Source: CAWIHA01 sp963835855 (GTDB lineage Bacteria > Acidobacteriota > Terriglobia > Bryobacterales > Bryobacteraceae). Taken from it: DNA of 64,000 bases. The stretch's first letter is position 1; every line of letters begins with the position of its first letter. Shown here one piece after another: positions 20,694 to 28,141 of the stretch. The stretch is taken from positions 1 to 64,000 of the forward strand of contig CAWIHA010000011.1 of the NCBI GenBank assembly GCA_963835855.1, read 5' to 3'. The notes below the pieces were generated by a model, which was given only the letters and a program-made list of their open reading frames with translations, was not told the DNA's origin and did not search any database. A program made the translations under genes and the position numbers.

Positions 20694-21592
20694 TAGAGGA
20701 AGAATGTGTGCCGCAGCGCATTGATGAGCGCATGCAGGCCGGCGGAAGAAAGAATTGTGGACGATTTCCAGAACACCCCGCCGAAAACGAATCCGGCGAT
20801 GCTGGCGATGATCGTGTAGCGCCAGTTTGGCAGAGGGCCCGGCGGATTGTCCAGATGGGACGCGCCGAAAACCAGCGCGGCCGCGAGCAGGGTTTTGTGG
20901 TTGAAACCGAAATTCTGCATCAGCCAGTTCTGGATCAGCGCCCGGAAGAGTATTTCTTCGGGCAGCGCGACGCCGAGCAGTGTCTTGAACCACAGGATTC
21001 CGAAAGCGCCGGCGCGGAACGGCACTGGCATGCGGAACGGGCCCATGAATCCCAGCGCGAGCCCGAGCGCAATCAGTGGCGGTGCGGCGAGCGCGAAACC
21101 GATCAGCGGATTCGTGAGGTCCGAAAGCCTCCGCGGCAGGTTGTATTTCATCCCCTTCAGGTCGCGGAAGATCAGGAACAGGAACAGGGCTAGCATGACC
21201 GCGGCGCTATGGGCGGCAACGCCCACCGGCCCCCAGACACGTTCCGGAATTAATTGCTTTCCCGCGTTGAATTCGATGGGAAGCCAGAGCGATAGCATGG
21301 CCGCGAGGTCGAGCAAAGCGCATTTACGCGCGCCAAGGCTGTCAGCCCGGCCACGCCTGTCGGGGCCGTTCACAAATACCAGCGCGGTTGGCAGGAGCGT
21401 GTAAGCGGCGACGAGCATGATAAACACTGTGCTCCAGGCGTCGCGGGCCGCGAGAATCGCGGCCACGAGCGCGGTCGTGAGCATGGGAATGACGAAGATC
21501 CGCCGCGGCGCGCGATGGAACCAGGCCTTGAGGCGCGCCTGCACCGGGTAAGCGAATAACGCCAACTCGATGACCATGAAGAAAGCGGTCAC
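20693..21592 (-). CDS. CPBP-family intramembrane glutamic protease
   Basis: 299 residues from a GTG at 21592 that overlaps the aldehyde-dehydrogenase stop (GTGA); ATG 21577 is an alternative. Multi-spanning, with E212-E213-xxx-R217 (PEEILFRALI), H246 (FGASHL) and H287-xxx-N291 (HALINAL), the complete PF02517 catalytic set. Members act as CAAX prenyl proteases, bacteriocin-immunity or signalling proteases. Coupled on both sides by overlapping start/stop codons. Confidence 0.85.
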   Translation of the reverse strand: MTAFFMVIELALFAYPVQARLKAWFHRAPRRIFVIPMLTTALVAAILAARDAWSTVFIMLVAAYTLLPTALVFVNGPDRRGRADSLGARKCALLDLAAMLSLWLPIEFNAGKQLIPERVWGPVGVAAHSAAVMLALFLFLIFRDLKGMKYNLPRRLSDLTNPLIGFALAAPPLIALGLALGFMGPFRMPVPFRAGAFGILWFKTLLGVALPEEILFRALIQNWLMQNFGFNHKTLLAAALVFGASHLDNPPGPLPNWRYTIIASIAGFVFGGVFWKSSTILSSAGLHALINALRHTFFL

Positions 21593-22968
21593 AAGGCTTT
21601 GCCCTCGTTGATCCACACGGTCTTGATATTCACAAACTCGCGGATGCCGTAGACACCGAGCTCGCGTCCGTAGCCGGAATGTTTCACGCCCCCGAAGGGC
21701 AGCCGCGGGTCCGACGCCACCATGCCGTTGACGAAGACTAAGCCGGCCTCGAGGCCGTCGATCGCGCGCCCGCGCTCCGCCTCGTCGTTGGTCCAAACAG
21801 CCGATCCAAGTCCAAACGCGGTCGCGTTGGCCAGTTGGATCGCCTCGTCGATATTGCGCACACGGAATAGCGATGCGACCGGCCCGAACAGCTCTTCTGA
21901 GTACGCAGGCGCGTCTTCGGGAACGCTGGTGAGGACCGTCGGAGCGTAATAGTTACCTGGGCCATCCAGGCGCTTGCCGCCGGTCAGGATGCGCGCGCCG
22001 GCTTCCACCGAGCGCCGCACCTGATCCTCGAGAGTTTCTAGAATTTGCGGCGTTGCGAGCGGCCCCAGTTGGGTGTCTTCCTCGATCGGATCGCCGATCT
22101 TGACCGCTTCCATCGCCCGCACGAAGTGCCGCTCGAACTCATCCGCAATGGACTCGGCAAGGATGAAGCGCTTAGCCGCGATGCAGGACTGTCCGTTGTT
22201 GACGAGACGCGCGGCGACGGCGGTCTTGACCGCGGCGTCGAGACCGGTGCTCGGCATCACGATGAAAGGATCGCTGCCGCCCAGCTCGAGAACAGTCTTC
22301 TTGATGTGCCGGCCGGCCTGGCTGGCCACCTGGCTGCCGGCCGGCTCGCTGCCGGTCAGGGTGACGGCCGCAATGCGCGGGTCGTCGAGTACGCGCGCGA
22401 CCTCACCGACGCCGATCAGCAACGTCTGAAAGGCGCCCTCGGGAAAGCTGGCGCGGCGAAAGATTTCTTCAATCGCGAGCGCGCACTGTGGCACGTTCGA
22501 GGCGTGCTTGAGCAGCCCGATGTTGCCGGCCATCAGAGCGGGCGCGGCGAAGCGGAACACCTGCCAGAACGGAAAATTCCAGGGCATGATGGCAAGCACC
22601 GGTCCGATGGGCTGGTAGTGGATATAGCTCAGGCCGGCGTGGGTCTTGACCTTTTCGTCGGCCAGCAGGCGCTCCGCGTTTTCAGCGTAATAGCGGCATG
22701 CCCAAGCGCATTTCACCGCCTCCTCGCGCGCCGAACGCAGGGTCTTGCCCATCTCTGCGGTCATGATGCGGCCGAAATGGTCTTGGTCCTGCTCGAGGAT
22801 CTTCGCGGCGCGGAGCATCCGTTCCGCACGCTCAGCGAAAGGCATGCGCCGGCAGGAGGGGAACGTGGCGGCGGCGCGCGCCAACTTCTGCTCAATTTGA
22901 TTTTCGGTGAGCGGCTCAAAGGAGCGCAGAGTCTGGCCTGTGGCGGGGTTGATGCTGTGGATGGTCAT
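21589..22968 (-). CDS. NAD(P)-dependent aldehyde dehydrogenase, succinate-semialdehyde type
   Basis: 459 residues. Catalytic Cys262 in NNGQSCIAAKR and general base Glu228 in LELGGSDP are intact; MPWNFPFWQ and the C-terminal PFGGVKHSGYGREL match the short succinate-semialdehyde dehydrogenase (Sad/GabD-like) branch. Oxidises an aldehyde, probably succinate semialdehyde, to the acid. First gene of a three-gene overlapping reverse-strand unit with the CPBP proteins; no metabolic link to them is evident. Confidence 0.88.
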   Translation of the reverse strand: MTIHSINPATGQTLRSFEPLTENQIEQKLARAAATFPSCRRMPFAERAERMLRAAKILEQDQDHFGRIMTAEMGKTLRSAREEAVKCAWACRYYAENAERLLADEKVKTHAGLSYIHYQPIGPVLAIMPWNFPFWQVFRFAAPALMAGNIGLLKHASNVPQCALAIEEIFRRASFPEGAFQTLLIGVGEVARVLDDPRIAAVTLTGSEPAGSQVASQAGRHIKKTVLELGGSDPFIVMPSTGLDAAVKTAVAARLVNNGQSCIAAKRFILAESIADEFERHFVRAMEAVKIGDPIEEDTQLGPLATPQILETLEDQVRRSVEAGARILTGGKRLDGPGNYYAPTVLTSVPEDAPAYSEELFGPVASLFRVRNIDEAIQLANATAFGLGSAVWTNDEAERGRAIDGLEAGLVFVNGMVASDPRLPFGGVKHSGYGRELGVYGIREFVNIKTVWINEGKAL

Positions 22969-23113
22969 ATTTTCATTCTGATCTTCGAGCGGGCGGGAGT
23001 GGGGTAAGGCGAGTTTCCACCCCAGCCCAGGTGTTTACCTGATGCAACCAGGCGGCGCCGCGGCAGATAAGCATAAGTGTGGAGCGCTCTTTTTGTCAAG
23101 GAGGAGGTTTCCC

Positions 23114-23539
23114 CTGAACCATCCGGCTAAGATCCTGTTATTCGTTGGCGCAAGCCGTGAAGACTCCCATACGGTGACGCGAATTTTCCGGGACTCCCAT
23201 TGGGAACTCGACTTTGTGCCCACGTGCGAAGAGGCGATCGGTTTTATCGGGCGGAAAGCCGCATCGGTGGTGATCTCCGAGTGCAATTTGCCGGATGGCA
23301 CCTGGAAGGACGTACTCGACGGGCTGACGCGGTCGCCGAACCCGCCACTCTTGATTGTGGCCGCGCACGCCGCCGACGACCGGCTCTGGGCGGAGGTCCT
23401 GAACCTGGGGGGCTGCGACGTTCTGGCCAAGCCATTTGAAGCCAAAGAAGTAGTCTGGTCCGTGAGCAGCGCCTGGAACGAGTGGGAGACCAGGGTGCTC
23501 GATCGTCTGAGCGCCCAGCCGCAGCCCGCGCCTGCTTAA
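23114..23539 (+). CDS. Pseudo-receiver (response-regulator-like) protein
   Basis: About 141 residues resembling a CheY receiver, but the acidic pair after strand 1 is replaced (LLFVGAS), the phospho-acceptor aspartate is glutamate (VVISECNLPDG) and the switch Thr/Ser is alanine, while the lysine in LAKPF is kept. Phosphorylation by a kinase is therefore unlikely. AAGGAGGAGG at 23098-23107 points to a CTG at 23114 as start; in-frame TTG 23093 and ATG 23042 are alternatives with no ribosome site. No output domain. Confidence 0.7.
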   Translation: MNHPAKILLFVGASREDSHTVTRIFRDSHWELDFVPTCEEAIGFIGRKAASVVISECNLPDGTWKDVLDGLTRSPNPPLLIVAAHAADDRLWAEVLNLGGCDVLAKPFEAKEVVWSVSSAWNEWETRVLDRLSAQPQPAPA

Positions 23540-23591
23540 TGCGCATCACCCCTGGCCCGCTCCCGAGCTGAAATTGCCGGGCCGGCACGCG

Positions 23592-24749
23592 TTAGGACGC
23601 GGCGGCGTGCACTCCCGCGCCTCGTTGCGCGGCCTTTCCCCCCGAGAGCTTTGCCCCGGCGCGCGCAGCCATCGCAGACGCAGGCATCCCTTCGGACTCC
23701 TTGACGAAGATCATGGCGTGGCTCTGCGTCTCGAAATCAACCGACAACCAATCGCCAGCCGAGAGCTGACCGCTCGCAACCAGGTTCGACATCGGTTGGA
23801 TCAGATAACGCTCGATCGCGCGCTTGAGATAGCGCGCCCCATACCGCTGGTCCGTCCCCTCGCTAAGCAGGTGCTCCCGCGCGCCTTCCGTCAGCGTGAA
23901 ACCAAACGGACTGGCGCAGTCGGCAAAGATGCGCCGTTGCACGCGGTGGAGCTCAATCCCCAAGACGCGCCTCAGTTCCGCCTCGCCCAGCGAATTGAAT
24001 ACGACGATCTTGTCGATGCGGTTGACGAATTCCGGCGTGAATTTGCGCCGCACGGCCTCCAAGGCAGCCTCGGAAATCTTTTCGGGCTTGCACGCCTGCG
24101 GGGCGCCGGAAGCAAAACCCAGCCGGGGCCGCATAATGGCGCTCATCTGGGCGGCGCCCAGATTGCTGGTCATGAAGATCATCGTATCCGAGAAGTCCAC
24201 GCGGCGATTGTCGCCGAGCGTCAGCGTGGCTTTGTCCAGGATGCCGAGCAGCAGGTTCCAGAGCGCGTCCGAAGCTTTCTCGATTTCGTCGAACAGCACG
24301 AAACTGATGTTCACATTTTCCGTGTGATAACGGTTCAGGATCTCCTGGCAGAGCAGCGGGAGCGTTTCGCGGTGGCCGAGATACCCGGGCGGTGAGCCGA
24401 TGAGCTTCGCGATTTCATGGCTGTGCTGGAACTCGGCGCAATCGACCTTGATCACTGCCCCCGGGTTGTCCAGCAGCACCTCCGCGGTGGCCTCGACGAT
24501 GCGGGTCTTGCCGGAACCGGTCGGCCCGAGGAAGAGAAAACTGCCGATAGGACGGCCACGCGCGCCCAGACCGGTCAAGTGCATCTGGTATACGCTGACG
24601 ATCTGCTGAACCGCTTCATCCTGCCCAACAATGAGGTTGCGGAGGCCGGCTTCGAGCGCTGCCGCGCCCCGGCCCGTTTTCTGGGGGTCGAGCAGCGTGT
24701 GCGGATGCAAGGTGCTAGTTTTGCCCGGATTGTCGGATGGGGCCTTCAT
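23592..24749 (-). CDS. Single-AAA+ Clp-type ATPase
   Basis: 385 residues from ATG 24749. One AAA+ module like the second domain of ClpA/ClpB: Walker A GPTGSGKT (75-82), pore-loop region GSPPGYLGH, Walker B FVLFDEIEKAS, sensor MTSNLG, arginine finger region FTPEFVNRID, and a C-terminal D2-small domain with YGARYLKRAIERYLIQP. There is no ClpX zinc finger and no IGF-type ClpP loop that I can see, so it may be a stand-alone unfoldase rather than a ClpP partner. A basic Ala-rich tail ends the protein. Confidence 0.85.
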   Translation of the reverse strand: MKAPSDNPGKTSTLHPHTLLDPQKTGRGAAALEAGLRNLIVGQDEAVQQIVSVYQMHLTGLGARGRPIGSFLFLGPTGSGKTRIVEATAEVLLDNPGAVIKVDCAEFQHSHEIAKLIGSPPGYLGHRETLPLLCQEILNRYHTENVNISFVLFDEIEKASDALWNLLLGILDKATLTLGDNRRVDFSDTMIFMTSNLGAAQMSAIMRPRLGFASGAPQACKPEKISEAALEAVRRKFTPEFVNRIDKIVVFNSLGEAELRRVLGIELHRVQRRIFADCASPFGFTLTEGAREHLLSEGTDQRYGARYLKRAIERYLIQPMSNLVASGQLSAGDWLSVDFETQSHAMIFVKESEGMPASAMAARAGAKLSGGKAAQRGAGVHAAAS

Positions 24750-25084
24750 GTCATTCGCAGCAACCGGGCGGAGCGCGTCGCACCCGTTATAAGACGTATC
24801 GGCCCGTCTCCCGATTCGTGTAACGTTTCCCAACCATGCGGCTGGGTCACGCGGTGCGTTCACGGGCGCGGGGCGGGACAAGGCCGGCATTGTGGAATAT
24901 GCGAAGGCAGCCTGCTGGTGTGCCTTCTCTCACGTCGCAGTGGGAACAATGGCCCCGGCTGCCTTCGCCATCGACGACGCGGCGCGACCCTCGTTGTGGG
25001 TGTGCGACATGGAGATTAGGTGGAGCGGGCCTCCCAGTAGTCTTCGAGCTGGCCGTTGAGCCGACAGCGCGGAGCGCCGCCCGG
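24750..25084. other. Gene-poor stretch with a long inverted repeat
   Basis: No convincing coding frame. A perfect 12-base inverted repeat, GCGAAGGCAGCC (24901-24912) and GGCTGCCTTCGC (24957-24968), encloses 44 bases that contain a second weaker stem (TCTCAC/GTGGGA). It has no T run. It could be a structured RNA or the 5' control region of tatA; I do not recognise a known RNA family. Confidence 0.45.
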
Positions 25085-25114
25085 TTGACCCCCTCGTTCC
25101 CCCGCCGCTATCAT
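25085..25114 (+). promoter_or_regulatory. Promoter for tatA-tatC
   Basis: TTGACC (25085-25090) and TATCAT (25109-25114), 18 bases apart, precede the tatA start by 32 bases; AAGGAGG at 25134-25140 is its ribosome site. Confidence 0.65.
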
Positions 25115-25146
25115 GGGAATGTCCCGCCACGAGAAGGAGGAACTCC

Positions 25147-25620
25147 GTGGGTCCGCTGGGTGTGCAAGAGATCATCGCTATATTCATCCTTGCCTTGCTC
25201 CTTTTCGGCCCAAAAGAGCTTCCCCGGATAGCGAGGCAGATCGGGAGGGCTCTCACCGAGTTCCGCCGCGCTTCGAATGAGTTGAAGGCGACTTTTGACC
25301 GGGAATTGAGCAACCTGGAGCGGGAGGACAAATCCATCAAGGAAGTGACGCGGAATTACCTTCCGGACTATTATCGTTACGGCGACGACTACGGATACGA
25401 GCCTTCTTATAGCGACGCGGCGACGCCCAGTGCTGCGCCGAATGATCCCACCGCGACAGCCACGTTGGCAGTAAGCGCTCCTGCAACTCAGGGCGCTGAA
25501 TCCAAATCCGGGACGGCTCCGGAAGGCACGGTTTCTACGGGCGCTCCGGAAGCGCCAGCCGCCGAGGTTGGAGCGGCCGAGGGTACGCCGTCCGCCCAGT
25601 CGAAAGTCAAAGAGTTTTAG
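25147..25620 (+). CDS. tatA: Twin-arginine translocase subunit TatA/TatB
   Basis: 157 residues from GTG 25147, six bases after AAGGAGG. One N-terminal helix with GVQEIIAIFILALLLFGPKE, the FGP hinge, an amphipathic helix (RQIGRALTEFRRASNELK) and a long Ala/Pro/Thr-rich tail. The tail is longer than in standard TatA, so TatB-like function is possible. TatA oligomers line the pore for folded proteins; tatC follows. Confidence 0.92.
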   Translation: MGPLGVQEIIAIFILALLLFGPKELPRIARQIGRALTEFRRASNELKATFDRELSNLEREDKSIKEVTRNYLPDYYRYGDDYGYEPSYSDAATPSAAPNDPTATATLAVSAPATQGAESKSGTAPEGTVSTGAPEAPAAEVGAAEGTPSAQSKVKEF

Positions 25621-25642
25621 AGCCAGGACGCAGAGGTTCGGC

Positions 25643-26779
25643 TTGCAGGACGAACAAAACGGGGCACACGCGCCTGAATCACCACCGGAATCGGCCACGG
25701 GGACGCCCAATACGCCCGCGGCCGATTCCTATGATTCGTACACTGCCGGCGCGGTCGAGACGGCGCGGGTTGCGGGGATAGGGAGTGTGGCGGCCGTGGT
25801 GACCCAGCCTGCTGCTGCGCCCGGAAGGAAGGGCCGCGGCGGCGGGTCGAAAACGCCTCCTCCACCCGGCGGGGGCGGCGGGGACGGCGGCGGCGAGGAC
25901 GAGGAAGAAGGCATGCTCCGCATGTCTTTCCTCGATCACCTGCAAGAGCTGCGCAGCCGCATTTTCAAGGCCCTGGCCGGTGTCGTCGTCGCATTCCTGA
26001 TCTGCCTGACTTTCGCGAACGAACTCTGGAATTTCGTCAGCGAGCCGGCGGTGTATGCTCTGCACCAGCTTGGGTTTCAGGAAAGGCTCGTGCAGATCAC
26101 CCCGATGGAGACGTTCAGCACCGTGTGGGTGAAGCTGCCGATGCTGGCCGCGATATTCCTAGCTTCGCCGTGGGTGCTGTACCAAGCATGGGCGTTTGTC
26201 GCGCCGGGCCTGTACAGGCGCGAGCGCCGCTGGGCGGCTCCGTTTGTAATTTGTTCAGCCGGTCTCTTCATTTTGGGCGGACTGTTCGCCTACTTCATCG
26301 CTTTCCGGTTCGCCCTGACGTTCCTGCTCGGCATGGGGCGCGATCTTCGCATACAGCCGATGGTTTCGGTGACCGAATATTTCGACCTGTTCGTGAACGT
26401 GATCCTGGGCATCGGGCTGGTGTTCGAACTGCCAGTGCTGATCTTCTTCCTGACGCTTTTGCGCATCGCATCGCCCGGTTTTCTGCTGCGCCACAGCCGC
26501 TACGCCATCCTGATCATCACCATTATTGCCGCGGTGGTGACTCCGACTCCCGACGTTTTCAACATGATGCTATTCGCCGTGCCCATGTGCATGCTGTTTT
26601 ACGTCGGCATTTTTGCGGGATATTTGCTGGTCCTGCACCGCGAACGCCGGCGCTTCCCCTGGAGAAGAGTATTGCCTTGGGTGCTGGTGCCGCTGCTGAT
26701 TATGGCCGGCGCGCTGTATTTCGCAACCGCCAAATACGGCTACCATTTCGTGGCGCACTGGCCGTTTCTGAGCCGGTAA
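25643..26779 (+). CDS. tatC: Twin-arginine translocase subunit TatC
   Basis: About 378 residues from TTG 25643 (AGAGG six bases before it), or 288 if translation begins at ATG 25913. The core from MSFLDHLQELRSRI has six helices and the TatC motifs FLDHLQELR and SVTEYFDLF. The N-terminal extension of about 90 residues is low-complexity (PPPPGGGGGDGGGEDEEE) and unlike normal TatC, so either a lineage-specific acidic tail exists or the start is further in. Forms the signal-peptide receptor with TatA/B. Confidence 0.9.
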   Translation: MQDEQNGAHAPESPPESATGTPNTPAADSYDSYTAGAVETARVAGIGSVAAVVTQPAAAPGRKGRGGGSKTPPPPGGGGGDGGGEDEEEGMLRMSFLDHLQELRSRIFKALAGVVVAFLICLTFANELWNFVSEPAVYALHQLGFQERLVQITPMETFSTVWVKLPMLAAIFLASPWVLYQAWAFVAPGLYRRERRWAAPFVICSAGLFILGGLFAYFIAFRFALTFLLGMGRDLRIQPMVSVTEYFDLFVNVILGIGLVFELPVLIFFLTLLRIASPGFLLRHSRYAILIITIIAAVVTPTPDVFNMMLFAVPMCMLFYVGIFAGYLLVLHRERRRFPWRRVLPWVLVPLLIMAGALYFATAKYGYHFVAHWPFLSR

Positions 26780-26869
26780 TCGCGCCGGGGAGCATCCGGA
26801 CCCGCTGGATTCCATTTGCATTTCGTTATACGATTATCAAGGCCAGTCCGGGAAATTGGGGGTAATCGG

Positions 26870-27151
26870 GTGGACCTCTACAAGGTCATTCGAACGCTCT
26901 GCGAGGAAAAGAAGCGGCTCGATCGGTTGATCGAGTCGGTGGAGCAGCTTCAGGCTCGCGGAGACCCAGAGCAGGCCGCGAGCGCGCGGTCGCACCGGGG
27001 GCGCAAAGAGATGAGTCCTGAGGAGAGGCGGCAAGTCTCCGAGCGAATGCGAGAGTATTGGGCCGCGCGCCGGCAAAGGCCGGCCGCCGAAGTATCGGAA
27101 GCTGCCGGCAGCGAAGCCGCCCTGGCCGCCATCATCCACTCTCGATCTTGA
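26870..27151 (+). CDS. Small basic protein with RGRKEMSPEERR motif
   Basis: 93 residues from GTG 26870. N-terminal half is a predicted helix (LCEEKKRLDRLIESVEQLQ); the C-terminal part has RGRKEMSPEERRQVSERMRE and YWAARR, a pattern seen in small acidobacterial proteins and resembling a nucleic-acid-binding hook. Function unknown. Sits between tatC and the tRNA gene. Confidence 0.65.
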   Translation: MDLYKVIRTLCEEKKRLDRLIESVEQLQARGDPEQAASARSHRGRKEMSPEERRQVSERMREYWAARRQRPAAEVSEAAGSEAALAAIIHSRS

Positions 27152-27241
27152 GAGCCCGCATCCCCACGGATCAGCGAGTCGCAGCCAGACCCTGACGCGT
27201 GCCCCGGGAATGTTAGGATGGAAGGGCAGCGTATCTAGTGT

Positions 27242-27317
27242 GGGCGGCTAGCTCAGCTGGGAGAGCACGGCGTTCGCAACGCCGGGGTCGTGGGTTCGAA
27301 TCCCATGCCGTCCACCA
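27242..27317 (+). tRNA. tRNA-Ala (anticodon CGC)
   Basis: A full cloverleaf: acceptor stem GGGCGGC/GCCGTCC with G3-U70, the alanine identity pair; D arm GCTCAGCTGGGAGAGC; anticodon stem-loop with TTCGCAA, reading CGC; T arm GTGGGTTCGAATCCCAT; and an encoded CCA at 27315-27317. Confidence 0.97.
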
Positions 27318-27319
27318 AA

Positions 27320-27480
27320 CCTTTGCTTTTAGAATCGGCGGATATAGGCTTGTTCTCGCCCCTGTGCCATAAATGTGCCAGAAGCGCGGTGATTTGGGCC
27401 TGACGGTGTGCTCTCCACTTGGCGTACTGCTTGCGCGCGATAGTCGGGCTGTTGCCACGCCTGGCAAAGTGCGTTGAACA
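27320..27480 (-). pseudogene. Tyrosine-recombinase (integrase) C-terminal remnant beside tRNA-Ala
   Basis: Reading leftward from about 27475 gives RRGNSPTIARKQYAKWRAHR then QAQITALLAHLWHRG. This resembles the end of phage-type integrases, where LGNSP..V.KHYAKW..GRQ surrounds the catalytic tyrosine (here in KQYAKW), followed by a short tail. No start codon, no catalytic Arg-His-Arg region, and the frame runs into the tRNA antisense strand. The rest of 27318-27666 shows no gene. Best read as the scar of an element once integrated at the tRNA 3' end. Confidence 0.55.
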
Positions 27481-27666
27481 GGATGTTGTCAGTTGGGGCG
27501 AATCTTCACAGCGGCTTAACGATGGGGCAACGTCCGGCTCCTAAACTGAGACTGGTTCACATCCTAAGTAGGCTCGCTACCCACCGCCAAGGCGCCGGGT
27601 TCCGCACACACTCCGGAATTCGGCGCTCCTCCCTGACCCGCGCTGGCGGAGCGCCGTCGGCATCCC

Positions 27667-28110
27667 TCACCTCCCCGACGATCCAAACCCGCCATCGCCG
27701 CGGTTCGTCTCGCTCAGCTCCGATTCGTCCCATTCCACTGGCTCGTAGCGCGCAATGACGAGCTGCGCAATGCGGTCGCCCCGGCGGATGTGGTAGGGCT
27801 CGCGGCCCAGGTTGAGCAGGATGATCCGGATCTCGCCGCGGTAGCCGGGGTCGATGGTCGCCGGGCTGTTTGGCAGAGTGATCGCGTGTTTCAGCGCGAG
27901 GCCGCTGCGCGGGCGCACCTGCGCCTCGTATCCGGCCGGCAGCTCGATGGCAATCCCGGTTGCCACGCTCTTCGGCATGCCGGGATCGAGCAGGGTGTCT
28001 TCGGCCGCCGCGATGTCAAGGCCCGCGTCTTCTCGCGGCCCGTGCGCATACGCGGGCAGCAGTGCTTCGGGGCGCAGCCGCTTGATTTTCAATCGCATGG
28101 AACCTGTCAT
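27667..28110 (-). CDS. dut: Deoxyuridine 5'-triphosphate nucleotidohydrolase
   Basis: 147 residues from ATG 28110 (ATG 28098, MRLKIKRL, is the more usual family start). All five trimeric dUTPase motifs can be seen: DAGLDIAA, PRSGLALK, IDPGYRGEI, RGDRIAQLVI and the C-terminal RGDGGFGSSG. Hydrolyses dUTP to dUMP, preventing uracil in DNA and supplying thymidylate synthase. Divergent from thyX with 31 bases between the starts. Confidence 0.95.
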   Translation of the reverse strand: MTGSMRLKIKRLRPEALLPAYAHGPREDAGLDIAAAEDTLLDPGMPKSVATGIAIELPAGYEAQVRPRSGLALKHAITLPNSPATIDPGYRGEIRIILLNLGREPYHIRRGDRIAQLVIARYEPVEWDESELSETNRGDGGFGSSGR

Positions 28111-28132
28111 GATAGCGCGCTCGCGGTATCAT
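28104..28132 (+). promoter_or_regulatory. Candidate thyX promoter giving a leaderless mRNA
   Basis: CTGTCA (28104-28109), 17-base spacer and TATCAT (28127-28132) lie just ahead of ATG 28142. Transcription would begin within about three bases of the start codon; there is no Shine-Dalgarno. The -35 box overlaps the first codons of dut. Confidence 0.5.
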
Positions 28133-28141
28133 AACGGGTTC

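Noticed and set aside
24890..25040. Considered 6S, SRP and RNase P RNA for the stem region before tatA
   Set aside because: None of the conserved core sequences of those RNAs is present.
27213..27467. Reverse-strand open frame containing WDSNPRP and ERRALPAELA
   Set aside because: It is the antisense of the tRNA-Ala gene, a well-known source of false proteins.
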